64,000 nucleotides of DNA from Hippophae tibetana (lineage: Eukaryota > Streptophyta > Magnoliopsida > Rosales > Elaeagnaceae): NCBI GenBank assembly GCA_037013495.1, contig JAZDXN010000029.1:74501-138500 (forward strand), in the 5' to 3' direction. This document shows positions 12,751-24,649 of this stretch, piece after piece. The position numbers and the translations under genes were made by a program. The notes beneath the pieces were generated by a model. That model ran no database searches. It was given only the letters and a program-made list of their open reading frames with translations, and had not been told where the DNA came from. Within the stretch, counting starts at the first letter, position 1. Each line of letters starts with the position of its first letter.

Positions 12751-14004
12751 TGATAAGAGCTAAATTATGGCATTTTTGTTGTGATTTAAATGTTGATATT
12801 TGTTTGAAAATTGTGTTTATTTGATTATTTAATCCACAAATGTCATTTCACGGGTATTTCGTGTTTAAAGTGTAATTTCAGGTAAAATCATGATTTTGGA
12901 GAAGTTAGGGACAAAGTACAATCATCGGGATTGAATGAAATTAAAAAGAAAACAAGGTTTCAAAAGTTAGAAATCCCGCCGCCAGCGAGAATAATGTCGC
13001 CGCCGGCGAGTTTCGTTCGAAAACACATTTTTTATGTTGTTTTGTTCCAAAATTTCCCCCCAAATCCTAGATCTATATATACATTATGATGGAGAAAGAG
13101 GGGGATGGTAGAGAGAGCAGATCTAAGTTATTTTTGGAGGAGAAAAGGAAATTTTGGAGAGAAAGGTTGGAGAAGCTTGAAGGATCATCACCATTGTTGC
13201 TACCAAGTCTTCATCTTTAAGAGTTTTTCATCTCTTCTCCTTACCTTTTATTTTCTGCATTTTATTCAGATTGTTTGTTCATGGATTCAATTGAGAATAT
13301 GTTTGTTCTTATTTCCGTTATGAACTAATTCGTTTTTGCTAAGGCTATGATGTAGTTAAATCAAGGAAATCTGATTTCTTTTGTTATTGTTATATGAATT
13401 CATTGTTTTCAAGTTGAGTATTTATTTCCATGCTTAATGCTTTTAAATTTCTAATCAAGATTTAGATGATTTGTTGCATTATATTGAGACCGAGAGGAGA
13501 TGTGTAATGAATGCTTCTTGTGATAAATACCGTATGTTGAATGCGAGTTTGACACCTAATGCATGATGTATGTGGTTATTCTAGAAATTCCATAAATCGT
13601 AATGTGCTTATTTGTGATTAAATCTTCATAGAAATATAGTTGGTTTTCATAGATAAGTAATTCTAATATAACTTGAGAGAGAGTATTAGATAAGTTTGGG
13701 TTTTTCAACCATCACTTTTAGCTTTGATTCTCATATAACATGACTTGAAATCGGATTGAATTGATTTAGCAAAATCAAATGCCTTAGCATTTTTAATCAT
13801 TTGTGAACAACATTAAATTTTGTTATTTGCATTTAGTTTTAAGTTAATTTGCTTTTTAAACAATTTCAACAATTCGGTTTTCAAATAAAATTAGGGTTAG
13901 TCAATTTCGGTACTTAGTAGCACCATTCCTTGTGGGTTCGATATCCGTACTTTTTGTACACTTTATTACTTGAACGATTCGTACACTTGCGAAAATAAGC
14001 ATCA
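12751..14004 (+). repeat. Solo LTR nested in the LTR at 12218-15348
   Basis: 1254 bp, starting TGATAAGAGCTAAATTATGG and ending GCGAAAATAAGCATCA, flanked by exact CACAC at 12746-12750 and 14005-14009. Near its end it has TTGTGGGTTCGATATCCGT and TTCGTACACTTGCG, the Athila/Tat LTR pattern. About 12975-13010 is GC-rich (CCGCCGCCAGCGAG and CGCCGCCGGCGAG), which stands out from the AT-rich surroundings. The open frame at 13105-13323 lies inside the LTR and shows no protein signature. Confidence 0.85.
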
Positions 14005-14107
14005 CACACTGCAGGATGGGACCCACATGTCTTTACGCATCTACCAAAATCCACGATTTCCTACGACGTAATCACATGCACCGTTTTATCCCACCAATTG
14101 AAAGCTA

Positions 14108-14333
14108 CCACGTGTCCCACCATCCTTGTAGCTAATCATATGCTGACATGTGGCACGTTTCGGTGAACGCAAAATTGCAAAATCATGCACGTGTTCCAGT
14201 AACTGCCCCCACTTTCTTAGGGCCGCTTATCCCGTGCGAAAATTCCTCATGCGCCCGTTCTTGGTACCCAACGTGATGCTTCCATGTGTCCTACCATTCC
14301 TTGCAACGAATCAGACACTGACACGTGGCACAT
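14108..14333 (+). promoter_or_regulatory. Two ~50-bp direct repeats with ACGT-core motifs, upstream of the LTR TATA box
   Basis: 14108-14157 and 14282-14333 are similar: CACGTGTCCCACCATCCTTG against CATGTGTCCTACCATTCCTT, each followed by AATCA and by CTGACA(T/C)GTGGCAC. CACGTG and ACGTGG are plant G-box-type cores. They end about 135 bases before TATAAATAG at 14469-14477, so they are placed like enhancer repeats in the U3 part of the LTR. Function is inferred from position and motif only. Confidence 0.5.
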
Positions 14334-14468
14334 AGATTGAATTTAAAAAAGATCAGAAACGGCACCCTCTGTTGTGATGTCTCTCATGCGTATGTTAAAT
14401 AATATTTTTGATATCCCATTTCCCATACTCATGTCTGTGTAATTAAAGAAAAATGTATTTTTTTTAGC

Positions 14469-14477
14469 TATAAATAG
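14469..14477 (+). promoter_or_regulatory. TATA box of the LTR at 12218-15348
   Basis: TATAAATAG. Transcription would be expected about 30 bases downstream, which puts the GAAGCC/GGCTTC stem-loop at 14556-14573 near the start of the transcript. Confidence 0.55.
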
Positions 14478-15348
14478 GGCATTTATTGCTAAAAAATAGA
14501 GTTTTTGAGTTTTAGAATTTTTGGAGAGTTTGGGTTCTAGACAGTGGTACACATAGAAGCCATTTTTGGCTTCTGTTGTGTTCTGCGTGTGCCAAATATT
14601 TAGGAGAAGAGATGTTTTAATTTTCTTTTATTCTTCATCTAATATTCCTTAACTGTTGTAATTTTAATTTTAATTTATGAAGTAATTTAATTTTTCTAGG
14701 GATGTGTTTTATCTAAATTTATGAAGTTTGAGGTTAATTAGTTTTGAATGATTTATAAGACTTTTAATTTGTTTATTCTATTTGTGCTTAATGCTTTTGA
14801 TTATTGGAAAATTTATCAAATGATTTGTGACATTTAAATAAACTTGGAAGAGACATTTTTGTGTATATTGCTCATGTATAGAATAACATGTATATATGAA
14901 GGATATGAATATACCTTTATCGTATGTGTGGTCATTTGAGAACTTAGAACATAATGAATCTTGCTGAATTTAATTCTCATAGGAATATAGTGAATTAATT
15001 TAGCGAGGTGTGTTTATACGGAGCTCGGAAGAGATGTATGGATAAAATTAGAAGTTTTCGGCTGACAAATTAAATTTACTAAAAAACTATAAATCAAGAG
15101 AAAATAATATGATTCAAGTGGATTAATTTCGTTAAAAACTGCAATCCTAGATTTCTTTTATTTTGTTATAAAACTCTTTAGGTAACTTGTTCCAATTAAC
15201 GATTGTTTTAGATAAAATTAGAGTAAAATAGGTTTAGTACTCAACAAACTGTAGTGACAAATCTCTGTGGGAACGATACTTTACTTATCAAATTTTATTA
15301 TTTGTGACCGTGTATACTTGCACGCTTTATGTTCTCCTAAAAGAGACA

Positions 15349-16985
15349 ATAATAAGCTTTTGTTGGTCTTGAGAGATCACAATACTACCATAGGATAGAC
15401 CACTACTGATATTAAAAGTATACATCTTTCCATATGCATGCATAGAACATTAGTCATGGATGAAGCTAAACCAAGAAGAGATGCACAATGCTAGCTAAAT
15501 CTTCCAATGACGGAGGTAGTGAAGAAAAAAAGTACTGAAATGGTTATATGTGAGGGTGATCCACCCCATCTCTAGTAATAAATGATTAAGTCCATTGTAG
15601 ATAGTACCAAAGAAATCTCAAATGGTAGTAGTGAAAAATTATGAGAATGATTTGGTACTAACAAGAATTCCAACAGATTCGAAAGTATGGATGGACTACT
15701 GAAAGGTAAACACCAATACTAAGAAGGATCACTTCCCTTTGCCCTTCATTGATAAAATTTTAGAAAGGTTAGTAGGTCATACTTTTTATTGTTTTCTTGA
15801 TGGTTATTTAGGTTACAACCAAATTTCTATAGAACCAAGAGAAAAAAACATTCACCCGTCCCTTTGGAACCTTTGCTTTTCAAAAAATGTCAGTCTAACT
15901 CTACAATTCCCCAACCACCTTTCAAAGGTTCTTGGTAAGTATATTTCCTGTCCACATAGGGATCATTATAGTGTCTAAAATTTTCATTCAAAAATGTGTA
16001 GAAACTAATTGAATTTTAAATTTGAAAAAGTTTCATTTAATGGTAGACTATGAGATTCTCTTAGGACAAGTAATCTTTTCTAATGGCATAGAAGTAGATA
16101 GAGCTAAAATTAATATGATGCATGGCTTACCACCACCTTCTGTGAGGGAGGTTCATTTTTTTCCTTTGTCATACAAGTGGTTCGTCAAAGATCTCTCATT
16201 GTAAGACCAATGTTCAAACTGCTACAAAAAGACACTCCCTTCATATTTGATAAAGATTGCAAGAAAGCTTATGTAAAGCTTAAGGAGCTACTCATCATAG
16301 ATCCAACTAATCAGGCACATGATATTTTTCACCCATTGAGGCTAACGTGTGATGCTAGTAATTAGGTAGTTTGAGTAGTGTTGGGAAAATGAATTGGAAA
16401 GCAACCATATATATTCTACTATGGCTCAAGAACCCTAAATCATGCCCAACTCAATTACTCCACCACTAAAAGAGAATTAATTGTTGTTACTTTTACCGTA
16501 GAAAATTTTAAATAATATTTTGTAGGCATTAAAGTAACTATACTTTTTAACCATGTAGCTCTCAGGTACTTACTAATAAAGAAGGATGCCAAACATAGAC
16601 TAGTGAAGTGGTTTCTCTAGCTATAAGAATTTGACTTGGAAATCAAACAGAGAATGAGAATTTCATGGCCGACCACTCAAGTTGAATCATTCAGGAAGAA
16701 TATTCCTTCCCAATACAAATTATGTTTTTCCAAATGAGCAATTATTCTCTATAGAGGAATCCTAAATATAGTATGTTGACCTTGTGAATTACCTTGCAAC
16801 CAAACTCTTACCTAGCGATCTACTAATTAAGAGTAGAAAAACATAAGATTAGAAAAGAGGGAAGTTATTATTTGTAGGATGATCTATACCTATGGAAACA
16901 TTGCCTAGATCAATTATTAAGAAGGTGCATACCTAAAATTGAAATTCATTCTATACTCGTATTTTTTTCACACAGTTTTTGAGAG
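15349..16985 (+). pseudogene. Reverse transcriptase and RNase H remnant (outer fossil)
   Basis: Around 15720-15830 the frame reads KDHFPLPFIDKILERLVGH, then YCFLDGYLGYNQISIEPRE, the RT block KDHFPLPFIDQMLERLAGHxYYCFLDGYSGYNQI of Athila/Tat elements. Near 16205-16365 come FKLLQKDTPFIFDKDC and LRLTCDASN, and near 16410 FYYGSRTLNHAQLNYSTTKR, the RNase H region with its YxTTEKE-like motif. Near 16680-16940 the RNase H-integrase linker is hardly readable. Several frames are needed and breaks are many. Confidence 0.8.
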
Positions 16986-16990
16986 AGAAT

Positions 16991-18226
16991 TGTTGGGATT
17001 TCATGTGTATGCCTATATAGTGACAATTTAAAATTTTCCTATCACCACTTGGCTCAATACACAAAAGGACCTCATTTGTATGACAATTGCAAGCAAGATT
17101 TTCTCTTAAGCATTTCAACAAACACCTAATATTCACTAAATAAAATAAACAAATCTCATCTACCTTATTGTTAGAGATGAAGAAGATTATCTTTATCTTA
17201 AGAGATTTTCAAATATCTTGAGTAGAGGGAAGTCGATTTCCCTTCTAGATCTCTTGGAAACCACCTCTCTTTCGGGAGCACCTAGAAAGAAGAGATGAGA
17301 GAAGAGACTTAGCCTAGGGTTGAACCACCTAGGTTTTGGCCTTGAGAAAGCCTTTCCAAGTTTTGGCCTCAGAGAAGGAAAAACTTGGCTGCTGAAAATG
17401 GAAAAATTCGGCTAGGGTTTTGAAGGCAGCATAATAGCTCTATTTTCCTCAATTATGCCTCCTTGAATAGGAAAGGGTTAGGGCAACTCTTTGTGTCTAT
17501 CCTTGTCACATGATATTATGAATAATATGCAAAAATAGGATCGTGTCACTTTTGCATTATATTTGTTTTCTTCATCTCTCAAGTGAATTATAACTATAAC
17601 TACATTAGTTATATTGCATGCGATATAATTCTACTTTACCAAGAAGCCCAGTAATATAATAGCTCAAAATTGAGGGACAATGATAATATCAACATATAGT
17701 TTTCTTTTGCACAGGTTGTTCACAACAAACTACTATTTAATTCCTATCATAAGATAGTATTTAAATACCAATCACATTATATACTTCTCATGTGAAAAAA
17801 CTTACACATTTCATATCTAAGATTCTAAAGACACAATGGAAACATTAATCATGACACAAAAGACAATCCATATAATGTTCCATCTATTTAGGTCATGTTC
17901 AATATATAAAGTACACATTTTATATACTCATGTCATTAAATGATAATCCCTTATCAAAATTTATAGAACTACAATGTACTTTTAATCAACATGAAATTTT
18001 TTCACGGTAATTAATGTTCCTCCTCAATTACCACAATTGTGAACATATTTAGAATTACATATTTCTCATTTTAAGAGTTATATGGTTCAAGACCAAGTGA
18101 ATCTTCTTGAACACTTCCAAAATATAACATTTTAATCTCAAGGAACAAGAATACATAATATTCAAAATCATGAACAATACATAAATCTTTATCAAAAAGA
18201 ATAACTTTTAAAACACACATCCTTCA
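16991..18226. repeat. Solo LTR, 1236 bp, in the integrase of the outer fossil
   Basis: It runs from TGTTGGGATTTCATGTG to CACATCCTTCA, with exact AGAAT at 16986-16990 and 18227-18231. TG...CA ends and a 5-bp duplication identify an LTR. TGTTGGG is a common start for copia LTRs, but lineage and orientation are not certain. The integrase resumes on the other side. The open frame at 16951-17136 (minus) crosses the boundary and is not a gene. Confidence 0.75.
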
Positions 18227-18231
18227 AGAAT

Positions 18232-18785
18232 TTCCCTCAAGGTTCTTGAGAGAGTATTATATTGGCCCACCTTGTTCAAAGATGCATATATCTTTTCTAA
18301 AGCTTGCGATCATTGTAAACAAAGGGGTAAATCAAGGGCATAGATACGTAATACCCCAAACTCCTATGCTTTTTGTTGAAATCTTTGATGTATGGGGTAT
18401 TGATTTCATAAGACCATTCTCTTCCATTGATGGACTTATATACATATTTATTACTATGTTTGGAACACCAAGAGCCATCCTAAGTGATGGTGGAATACAA
18501 TTTTACAATAGGAATTTATGGGCTCTACTTAAAAAGTGTCACATAAATTGTAATGTTTTTACGCCATATCATCCATAGAAAATTGGACAAAATTTGGTTT
18601 CTAACAAAGAATCAAATCCATCTAAGAAAAAATACTTAAACCTAATAGGAAGGATTGGAGTTTAATAAGAGATGACGCACTTTAAACATATAGGACAACA
18701 TACAAAACCTACTAGGATGTCTCCATTCCAATTAGTGTATGATAAAACATGTCATCTTCTTGTTGAGTTGGAACATATGCCATTG
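18232..18785 (+). pseudogene. Integrase remnant (outer fossil)
   Basis: Readable parts are YIGPPCSKMHISF (in another frame WPTLFKDAYIFSKACDHC, the integrase zinc-binding region), [31 protein letters not shown] and TPYHP, then MSPFQLVYDKTCHL. The usual Athila/Tat sequence is [20 protein letters not shown]...FGTPRAIISDGGxHF...TPYHPQTSGQ. D of VWGIDF and D of ISDGG are catalytic aspartates in the family. It is shorter than a full integrase and decayed. The recognisable part ends near 18785, where the telomere-like repeat begins. Confidence 0.8.
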
Positions 18786-19712
18786 AAATTGGAATGGGAA
18801 TAGGAATGGGAATAGAATGGAATGGAAAGGAAACAATATTGTTTGGTTTGACCACTATAATCAAAGAAGGAATCAATATTATAGTGTTTGATTTATAACT
18901 ATAATGGAATGAAAAACAATGTATATTACCTTAATATCCTTATATTCAGTAAAGTTTAAATAATATCATTTAATTATTATTTTTTCATTAGACAAAATAC
19001 ATTATTGGAATCATAATTTTTCAAAATAATTACTACTTAAAAATAAAATATATTATTTTTCTAAATAGGGTTTAGGGTTTTGATGTTTAGGGTTTGGGAT
19101 TTAGATGTTTAGGATTTAGGGTTTAGGGTATCGGTTACAGAGTACAGGATCTAGGTTTGGGGTTTAGGGGTTTAGTGTTAGGATTTAAGGTTAAAATTAT
19201 TATTATTTTAAATAGGGTTTAGGATTTAAGGTTTTAGGTTTTGGGATTTAGTGTATAGCGTATAGAGTATATGGTATAATATTTAGGGTTTAAGGTTATA
19301 TTTGTGGGTTAAGGTGTAGAGTTAAAATTATTATTTTTCTAAATATGGTTTTTTGTTTTGAGTTTTAGGGTTTAGGGTATAAGGTTTAAGGTATAAGCTT
19401 AGGGTTTAGAGTTTAGGGTTATATTTTTGGGTTAAGGTTTAGGGTGAAAATTATTATTTTTCTAAATAGGGTTTAGGGTTTTAGGGTTTGGAGTTTGTTA
19501 GGGTTTAAGGTTATATTTTGGATTGGAGTAAAATTAGAACAAAATAGTTAGATGTGAATGGAATCATTATTCCTTAAGGGGAAAAGGGATTCTCATTCCT
19601 TCTCTTTTAGGAATTGATTCCATTCCATTACCACTTTTTAGCCCAACTAAACATAAAATTGGAAGGAATCAATTTAGATTCCATTCCATTACAGTCAACC
19701 AAACACCACCTA
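18786..19712. repeat. Non-coding repeat with degenerate telomere-type TTTAGGG motifs
   Basis: About 19060-19515 holds roughly four blocks of 110-150 bp, each opening with a version of AAATTATTATTTTTCTAAAT followed by runs of GGGTTTAGGGTTTAGGG-like sequence. The outer parts carry GGAATGG/CCATTCC motifs in opposite orientation (GGAATGGGAATAGGAATGGG at the left, CCATTCCATTACAGTCAACC at the right) and TTGTTTGGTTTGACC versus GGTGTTTGGTTGAC on the reverse strand. It may be a small non-autonomous DNA element, but I cannot fix its ends or superfamily. No gene. Confidence 0.55.
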
Positions 19713-20602
19713 AAAGTAAATTCAAGAAAATATTAATTAGTAGTGTAAAAAGTTTCTTTTTAGAAGAGGGTAGTAAATTGAGTTAAACATGACTACAATG
19801 GAGCACAAAATGCAAAAGTTAATTTTTATTTAGAGTGTGACTTATCATTAGCAATATAATCCTATGTAAACAAGACACACAAATACACCAGCACATATAA
19901 TCACATCTTGATAGTCACCAAAAGTGGGATAAATATTGTAACTATAATAGTACGTCAATTATTCTATTTTTGATTAGTTATGAAAGATTTAAAGAAGAAG
20001 TATCACCTATCATAAAAAATTACATTTGAAATCATAATTGCACAAAATAAAATTCTACTTACTAAGAGAGAATTTTATTAACTTTGTTTTGTGAATTCCC
20101 ATCCAATATTTATCACATTTTTTTGTATGAGGCATTGATTATTTTTTTTTGTATAACCATTTGTGTCTCTTTATTTTTGTGTATGAAATCTATTTTGTAT
20201 TTTTATTTTGTTTTTGAAATTTGTACGAGCCAATATACCTAGTATGCTGACTTTCATACTAGTTGTGGGATAGCCCACTTCGCTTACTACGGTAGCTTCA
20301 CACATCACATTAGATAGCCCTCTCAAAACTAGGTATCTCTCTATAACAACATTTTATACAATGAAATATAGACTTCAACCATGATTTAGTAATCAAGGTT
20401 ATATCAATCCATAAAATCTCACAAAGTTAATCATGAACTTCATCCATGACATATATATGTGTCCAATGAATTTGTGAAAAGGTTCATGTGGACACCGATC
20501 ACAAGATTTGGAAAATATGTGAATTCAAAAGTCACAATATCCAATTTTATAATGAAAAACCAATCAAAATAAATATTAATTGAATATCTACTTCCCTCCC
20601 TT

Positions 20603-20633
<31 letters not shown>

Positions 20634-20689
20634 ATGAAGTAAACAAAGAGAACAAAAACAAATAACAAAACAAAATAAGGAAAATTTAA
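19713..20689. other. No gene; AT-rich sequence with a TA/TG microsatellite
   Basis: No coding signature on either strand. A run of TA repeats passing into TG repeats is at about 20604-20632. The stretch may include the 3' end of the minus-strand copia fossil that follows, but no LTR could be delimited. Confidence 0.5.
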
Positions 20690-22080
20690 TCAATAGAGCA
20701 TATTTTGAAGGTACTTCTAAGTGATTCAAATCTTAGGGTATCAAGTGCCTTAGTGAATAAATAAGCTAATTGCCTCATAGTAGACACAAACTCAAGGGAT
20801 GATATTTTATCTTCTACTAGTTCTCTAATAAAATGATGTCTAATGTCTAGATGTTTTGTTCAAAAATGTATAACAAGATGTTTAGAGATACATATAGCAC
20901 TAGTGTTGTCACAGTAAATGGAAATATTACCTCATTTAAAGCCATATTCAATAAGCATGTTCTTCATCAGTAGAAGTTGTGTGCAAGAACTTCAGTAGTA
21001 ATGCATTCTGCCTCTGTAGTAGATAATTGGATGGAGTTTTGTTTCTTGCTATGCTACGATACAAGATTTTTGCTAATATAGAATATCCATATAAAGTGCT
21101 TTTTCTTACATCTTGATTTTCGGTCTAGTTTTGCATCTGTGCATCCACTAATTTCATATGTAGTATCAATAGTAAACCAAATCCTAACGCCTTTAATTCT
21201 ATAGACATACTTGATAATCTTTTGACATGTTCAATGTGTGATTCTTTAGGATTTGATTGATAATGAGACAAATATCTGGTCTACTTGTTATGAGATATAA
21301 CAAGCTACCTATCATACTTCTATATAACTTTTAATTAACATTCTTACCTAACTCATCCACTAAAATCTTGGCACTTGTAATAATGGGAGCTCTCAAATGA
21401 AGTCCAAATTTATTAATTAAATTACATACATACTTGGTTTGCTAAATAATGATACCATTATTTGGTTGTTTAATTTACAAACCAAGAAAATATGTGAGTT
21501 AACCCATCATGGACATTTCCAATTCACTAGTCATTATGTTCACAAATTGGCAAGCAAATTGGATGTTGATTTGAAAACTATGTCATCGACATATATTTGA
21601 GTTATGAATATATCCTTTTTGGTCCTTTTAATTAAAAGAGTCTTATTAACTCCCCCTTAAATAAATCCCTTGTCCAAGAGCTAAGTTGTAAGTCTCTCAT
21701 ACCAAGCTCTAAGAGCTTGTTTCAAACCATAGAGGGTCTTATTGAGTTTATAAATATGATCGGAAAATTTTGGATTGATAAAAAATTTTGGTTGTTCAAC
21801 ATAGACTTCTTAGCTGAGTAACCCATTCAAGAGGGTAGACTTTATATCCATTTGAAAGAGTTTGAATTTCATAAAGCATGCAATGGCAAGTAAAATCTTA
21901 ATTGATTCTAACCTAGTTATAGAAACAAAAGTTTAATCAAAATGAATTCCTTCAACTTGTTTATATCCTTGGGCTATAAGTCTAGTCTTATTTCTAATCA
22001 TAACATCATGTTCATCAGAATAGTAGATAAATCATTGATGGCTTTGAAGGTGAGCCAAGTTCGTGTGTCGAATTAAGTCA
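20690..22080 (-). pseudogene. Ty1/copia RT and RNase H remnant
   Basis: Read on the minus strand, from right to left: GYSAKKSMLNNQN and YKLNK/YGLKQA-like remnants near 21800-21700 (RT), YMSMT near 21590 at the position of the RT YVDD box, RSMIGSLLYL near 21320, then QNSIQLSTTEAECI near 21010 and, at about 20920-20700, [36 protein letters not shown] and [18 protein letters not shown]. The last series is the copia RNase H end (CDNTSAI...[12 protein letters not shown]...LADIFTKPL). It resembles the SIRE/Tork group. Many breaks; no LTR assigned. Confidence 0.8.
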
Positions 22081-22084
22081 TTGT

Positions 22085-23165
22085 GAAATCATCAAGCAAA
22101 AGCAACAATAAGCAGTTAGGATGGAGCTTCCAACTAATAAAGGTATTGATGGTTTTATTTTCTATTAGAGTCATGACTATTTTATTGATTACTGAATTGT
22201 TTACTATTGAGTAATTTCCTTAGGCAACCAAGGGATATTACCACATATATATGGTTTCTATGTGGGTTTACCTCATTAAATCTAGTGTTATGCATGCTCA
22301 ACTATGCGGCTAGCATAATTAGAGTTTAAAGTGTGTAATTTTCTACATACTAAATTTTAAACTCTCATTGGAAAGCTTCTATTTTTTTATCACCTACTAT
22401 CATTTATTGAAATCTATATGCACTACTAGTTATATTATGTGACTTTGATTATATATACTATAGTTGTGCTTGTTTGTTTTGTTTTTATATCTATGTGATT
22501 TTCATTTTTGAATTAAGTCCTTAAGGTGTCAGCATCTCCTTAGCCTGATTGTGTATCAGGTTTAAGACTCATTCATTGTTGTTATGTATGATCTATAGGT
22601 ATGACAATATCTTCTATATTTCTAGCATATATGTTCTAACATACTAGATGCATACCCTGATTAGAAAACTTGTTATTATATGTTATTGCATGCTTTATTT
22701 CCTTTCTATTTAGCATGCCTATAAACTTTCTAATCATTACTTGTTGTGATAAATTAATCTACTTACTCCCTGATTAATTTATATTGTTTAGGTATGTTAT
22801 ATGTATGTGAGTTTGTTGTGAGTCTCTAAGGAGTCAATATCTCTTTACCTATGTAGTGTACCAATGTTGGGCTATATAATTGATTTGCTATTATATGTAT
22901 CCTAACATGTTGGGAGATTACAATCATAATCTATTGAACATGTTCACATAGATGAGGTCTTGAAGTGATTGGAAATCATTTATGGACTTTTAGTATGTTT
23001 TATTGTTTAACATGTTGAGTTTCTATTACCATGTATGCATATTACTAGCCTGGATAGGAGCTTGTGAGGCACCATGTCTCTTATGTGGTTATTGCAGTTT
23101 CTTACTTCCTAATACATGTAGTTTTATTATGTGTTGATTTGAGGATTTTTTTAATGTACTTATAC
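22085..23165 (+). repeat. Dispersed repeat, same family as 52740-54000 in the opposite orientation
   Basis: Landmarks shared with the reverse complement of 52740-54000 include GGTAATATCC(C)TTGGTTGCC near 22210, TTTCTATGTGGGTTTACCTC near 22256, and TGAGGCACCATG and TTTTATTATGTGTTGA near 23065-23140. In the other copy a tRNA-Met-type primer site lies next to one end, so this is probably LTR or leader sequence of a gypsy element. No gene. Confidence 0.6.
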
Positions 23166-24560
23166 TATGATAATTGCTCAATTCACATTGTGATACCTGT
23201 TTGGCCGAATTGATATAAAGCTCATAAAAAGATTCCATGAATTGACTTCTCCACCCTTCATCTTGTTCCCAATGGCCAATTTAAGTTAGAAGAACAATTG
23301 ACCTTTATGTAATTCCTCCTATGTATGGAAATATTTACACGTCTATAATAGTCTTGGTTGTGGTCATGAATGGTCTACTAAGAAGAATAGCATGACCATT
23401 GTCCATTGATGGGTTTTCATGCATGTCCATTATCACAAAATAAATAGGTATTATGAGTTTTTCTACCTATACAAGCAAATCCTTAACCACACCATTAGGA
23501 TATTTGATAGACCTATCAGCTAATTGATGAGACATGGTTATGAGCTTCAATTATCCAAAACCTAGTTGCAAGCGTAAGTTTTTTTTATGTATTACACCAG
23601 CAACTTCTGATACAATGACTCTTTCATTAACATCATTCCTAATGACATCTAAATAGGTAATTTAATGTTAACCTTAGAAATCATATTAAATAAGTCATAA
23701 AACTGCTTATCCTATTTGATGTCCTTAAGATGGTGTGGGAATGGTATGGGCAACCAGTATGGTTCTAATGCCTTGCGTAATGTAGATGGGTTAGATGACT
23801 CTTCTTGAATTCCCTCAAAAGCTTCTGCAATTGTTTCATTTATGTCCAAGCCTTCCTTGGGTGATATTTTCATTCCACCTGTGTTTCCTACATTATCAAT
23901 TGAATTATTAGAAATTTTAGAAAAGTTTTTATTCAAAACCTTACCACTCTTTAAAGTTGTCATAGTCTGATCTTGTTGAGATTGATTAGGAAACTTCGCT
24001 TTTTTATCTTTTCATTTTCTTAGCTATTTTCCCTACTTTTCCTTCCACCCACTTCATATATGCCTCTAAAGTGTTCAACCTTTGATTATGGCTCATGTCA
24101 TTATTTGAACTTACTTGATTGAAAGAAATCAAGTTGTCCTCTAAGGCTGGCTCATAAGGTAGGTTGGGGGCATATTTTTATATAGATTTAGCTATTGCAT
24201 TTGGTTTTGGGCATATGGTGAGATAGTATATGCTTTCCATACGAAATTAAAATGATCTCTCTACCTATAATTATAGGTATTGTTATAAGGATTATCCATA
24301 GGTCTATACTGGTATCCCTACTGTAGTCATGCATTTGAGCAAGAGCCTTTGCATTTCTTTGCTATGTAAATAAAGGGTCGAAATAAGTGCCAGACCCTCA
24401 ACCAAGAATGGATTAAGGTGATAAAGTGTTATCAGGCTTCGGAATTGAAAAAAAGTGCTCTTTTTTTCATCAGCTCATCAAGTTCTTATTTGATCTACTT
24501 ATGTTAGAACACCACTAGTCTTTTTGGGGTTAATGCTCTTAATGTTGAATCAATCATTTG
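23166..24560 (-). pseudogene. gag tail and aspartic protease of an Athila-like fossil
   Basis: On the minus strand at about 24300 I read YNNTYNYR (gag tail pattern NPYxNTYNPGWRNHPNFSW), near 24140 ALEDNLISFNQVSSNN, then at 23963-23712 MTTLKSGKVLNKNF and EPYWLPIPFPHHLKDIK (AITLRSGK...PYxPPIPFPQRL). Near 23530-23370 come HQLADRSIKYPNGVVKDLLV and ILLRRPFMTTTKTIIDV, the QLADRSxKYPxGxxEDVLV and ILGRPFLATAxxxIDV blocks of Athila proteases. RT is absent. Decayed, with multiple breaks. Confidence 0.75.
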
Positions 24561-24649
24561 ATATCCTTTTACTTATGAGAGGATGGAATGCAAGAAAAGT
24601 AATGAAACCCATAATGGCTATTGAATAACCTCCTTTTACTTTATCAATA

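Larger units (their letters stand above)
12218..15348 (+). repeat. Athila-type LTR (about 1.87 kb without its nested LTR), probably a solo LTR
   Basis: It starts TGATAACTGTATTTT and ends near TTGCACGCTTTATG...AAAGAGACA; GGGAACGATACTTTACTTATC just before the end is the signature found near the ends of plant Athila/Tat LTRs. Flanks are ATAAG (12213-12217) and ATAAT (15349-15353), a near match for a 5-bp duplication. It sits just upstream of the RT of the outer fossil. A family member in reverse lies at about 48130-48430. It contains a TATA box, upstream direct repeats and a stem-loop, listed separately. Confidence 0.7.
622..18785 (+). mobile_element. Outer Ty3/gypsy fossil, Athila/Tat clade, split by nested insertions
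   Basis: Four separated stretches on the + strand follow the gag-protease-RT-RNase H-integrase order of plant Athila/Tat elements: 622-1342, 11669-12217, 15349-16985 and 18232-18785. The sequence between them is accounted for by other LTR elements with their own TSDs. No LTR of this element is recognised. It is heavily decayed, with many breaks in every domain, and must be older than all its insertions. Clade assignment rests on protease and RT motif style and is an inference. Confidence 0.75.

Noticed and set aside
13105-13323. Open frame MVERADLSYFWRRKG as a small gene
   Set aside because: Lies wholly within the LTR at 12751-14004, which has an exact CACAC duplication; no recognisable family.
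19060-19515. Chromosome end or telomere fusion
   Set aside because: The motifs are degenerate, mixed with AT-rich spacers and embedded in retroelement fossils on both sides.
20604-20632. TA/TG run as a functional element
   Set aside because: Ordinary microsatellite; similar AT runs occur at 43600 and 45635.
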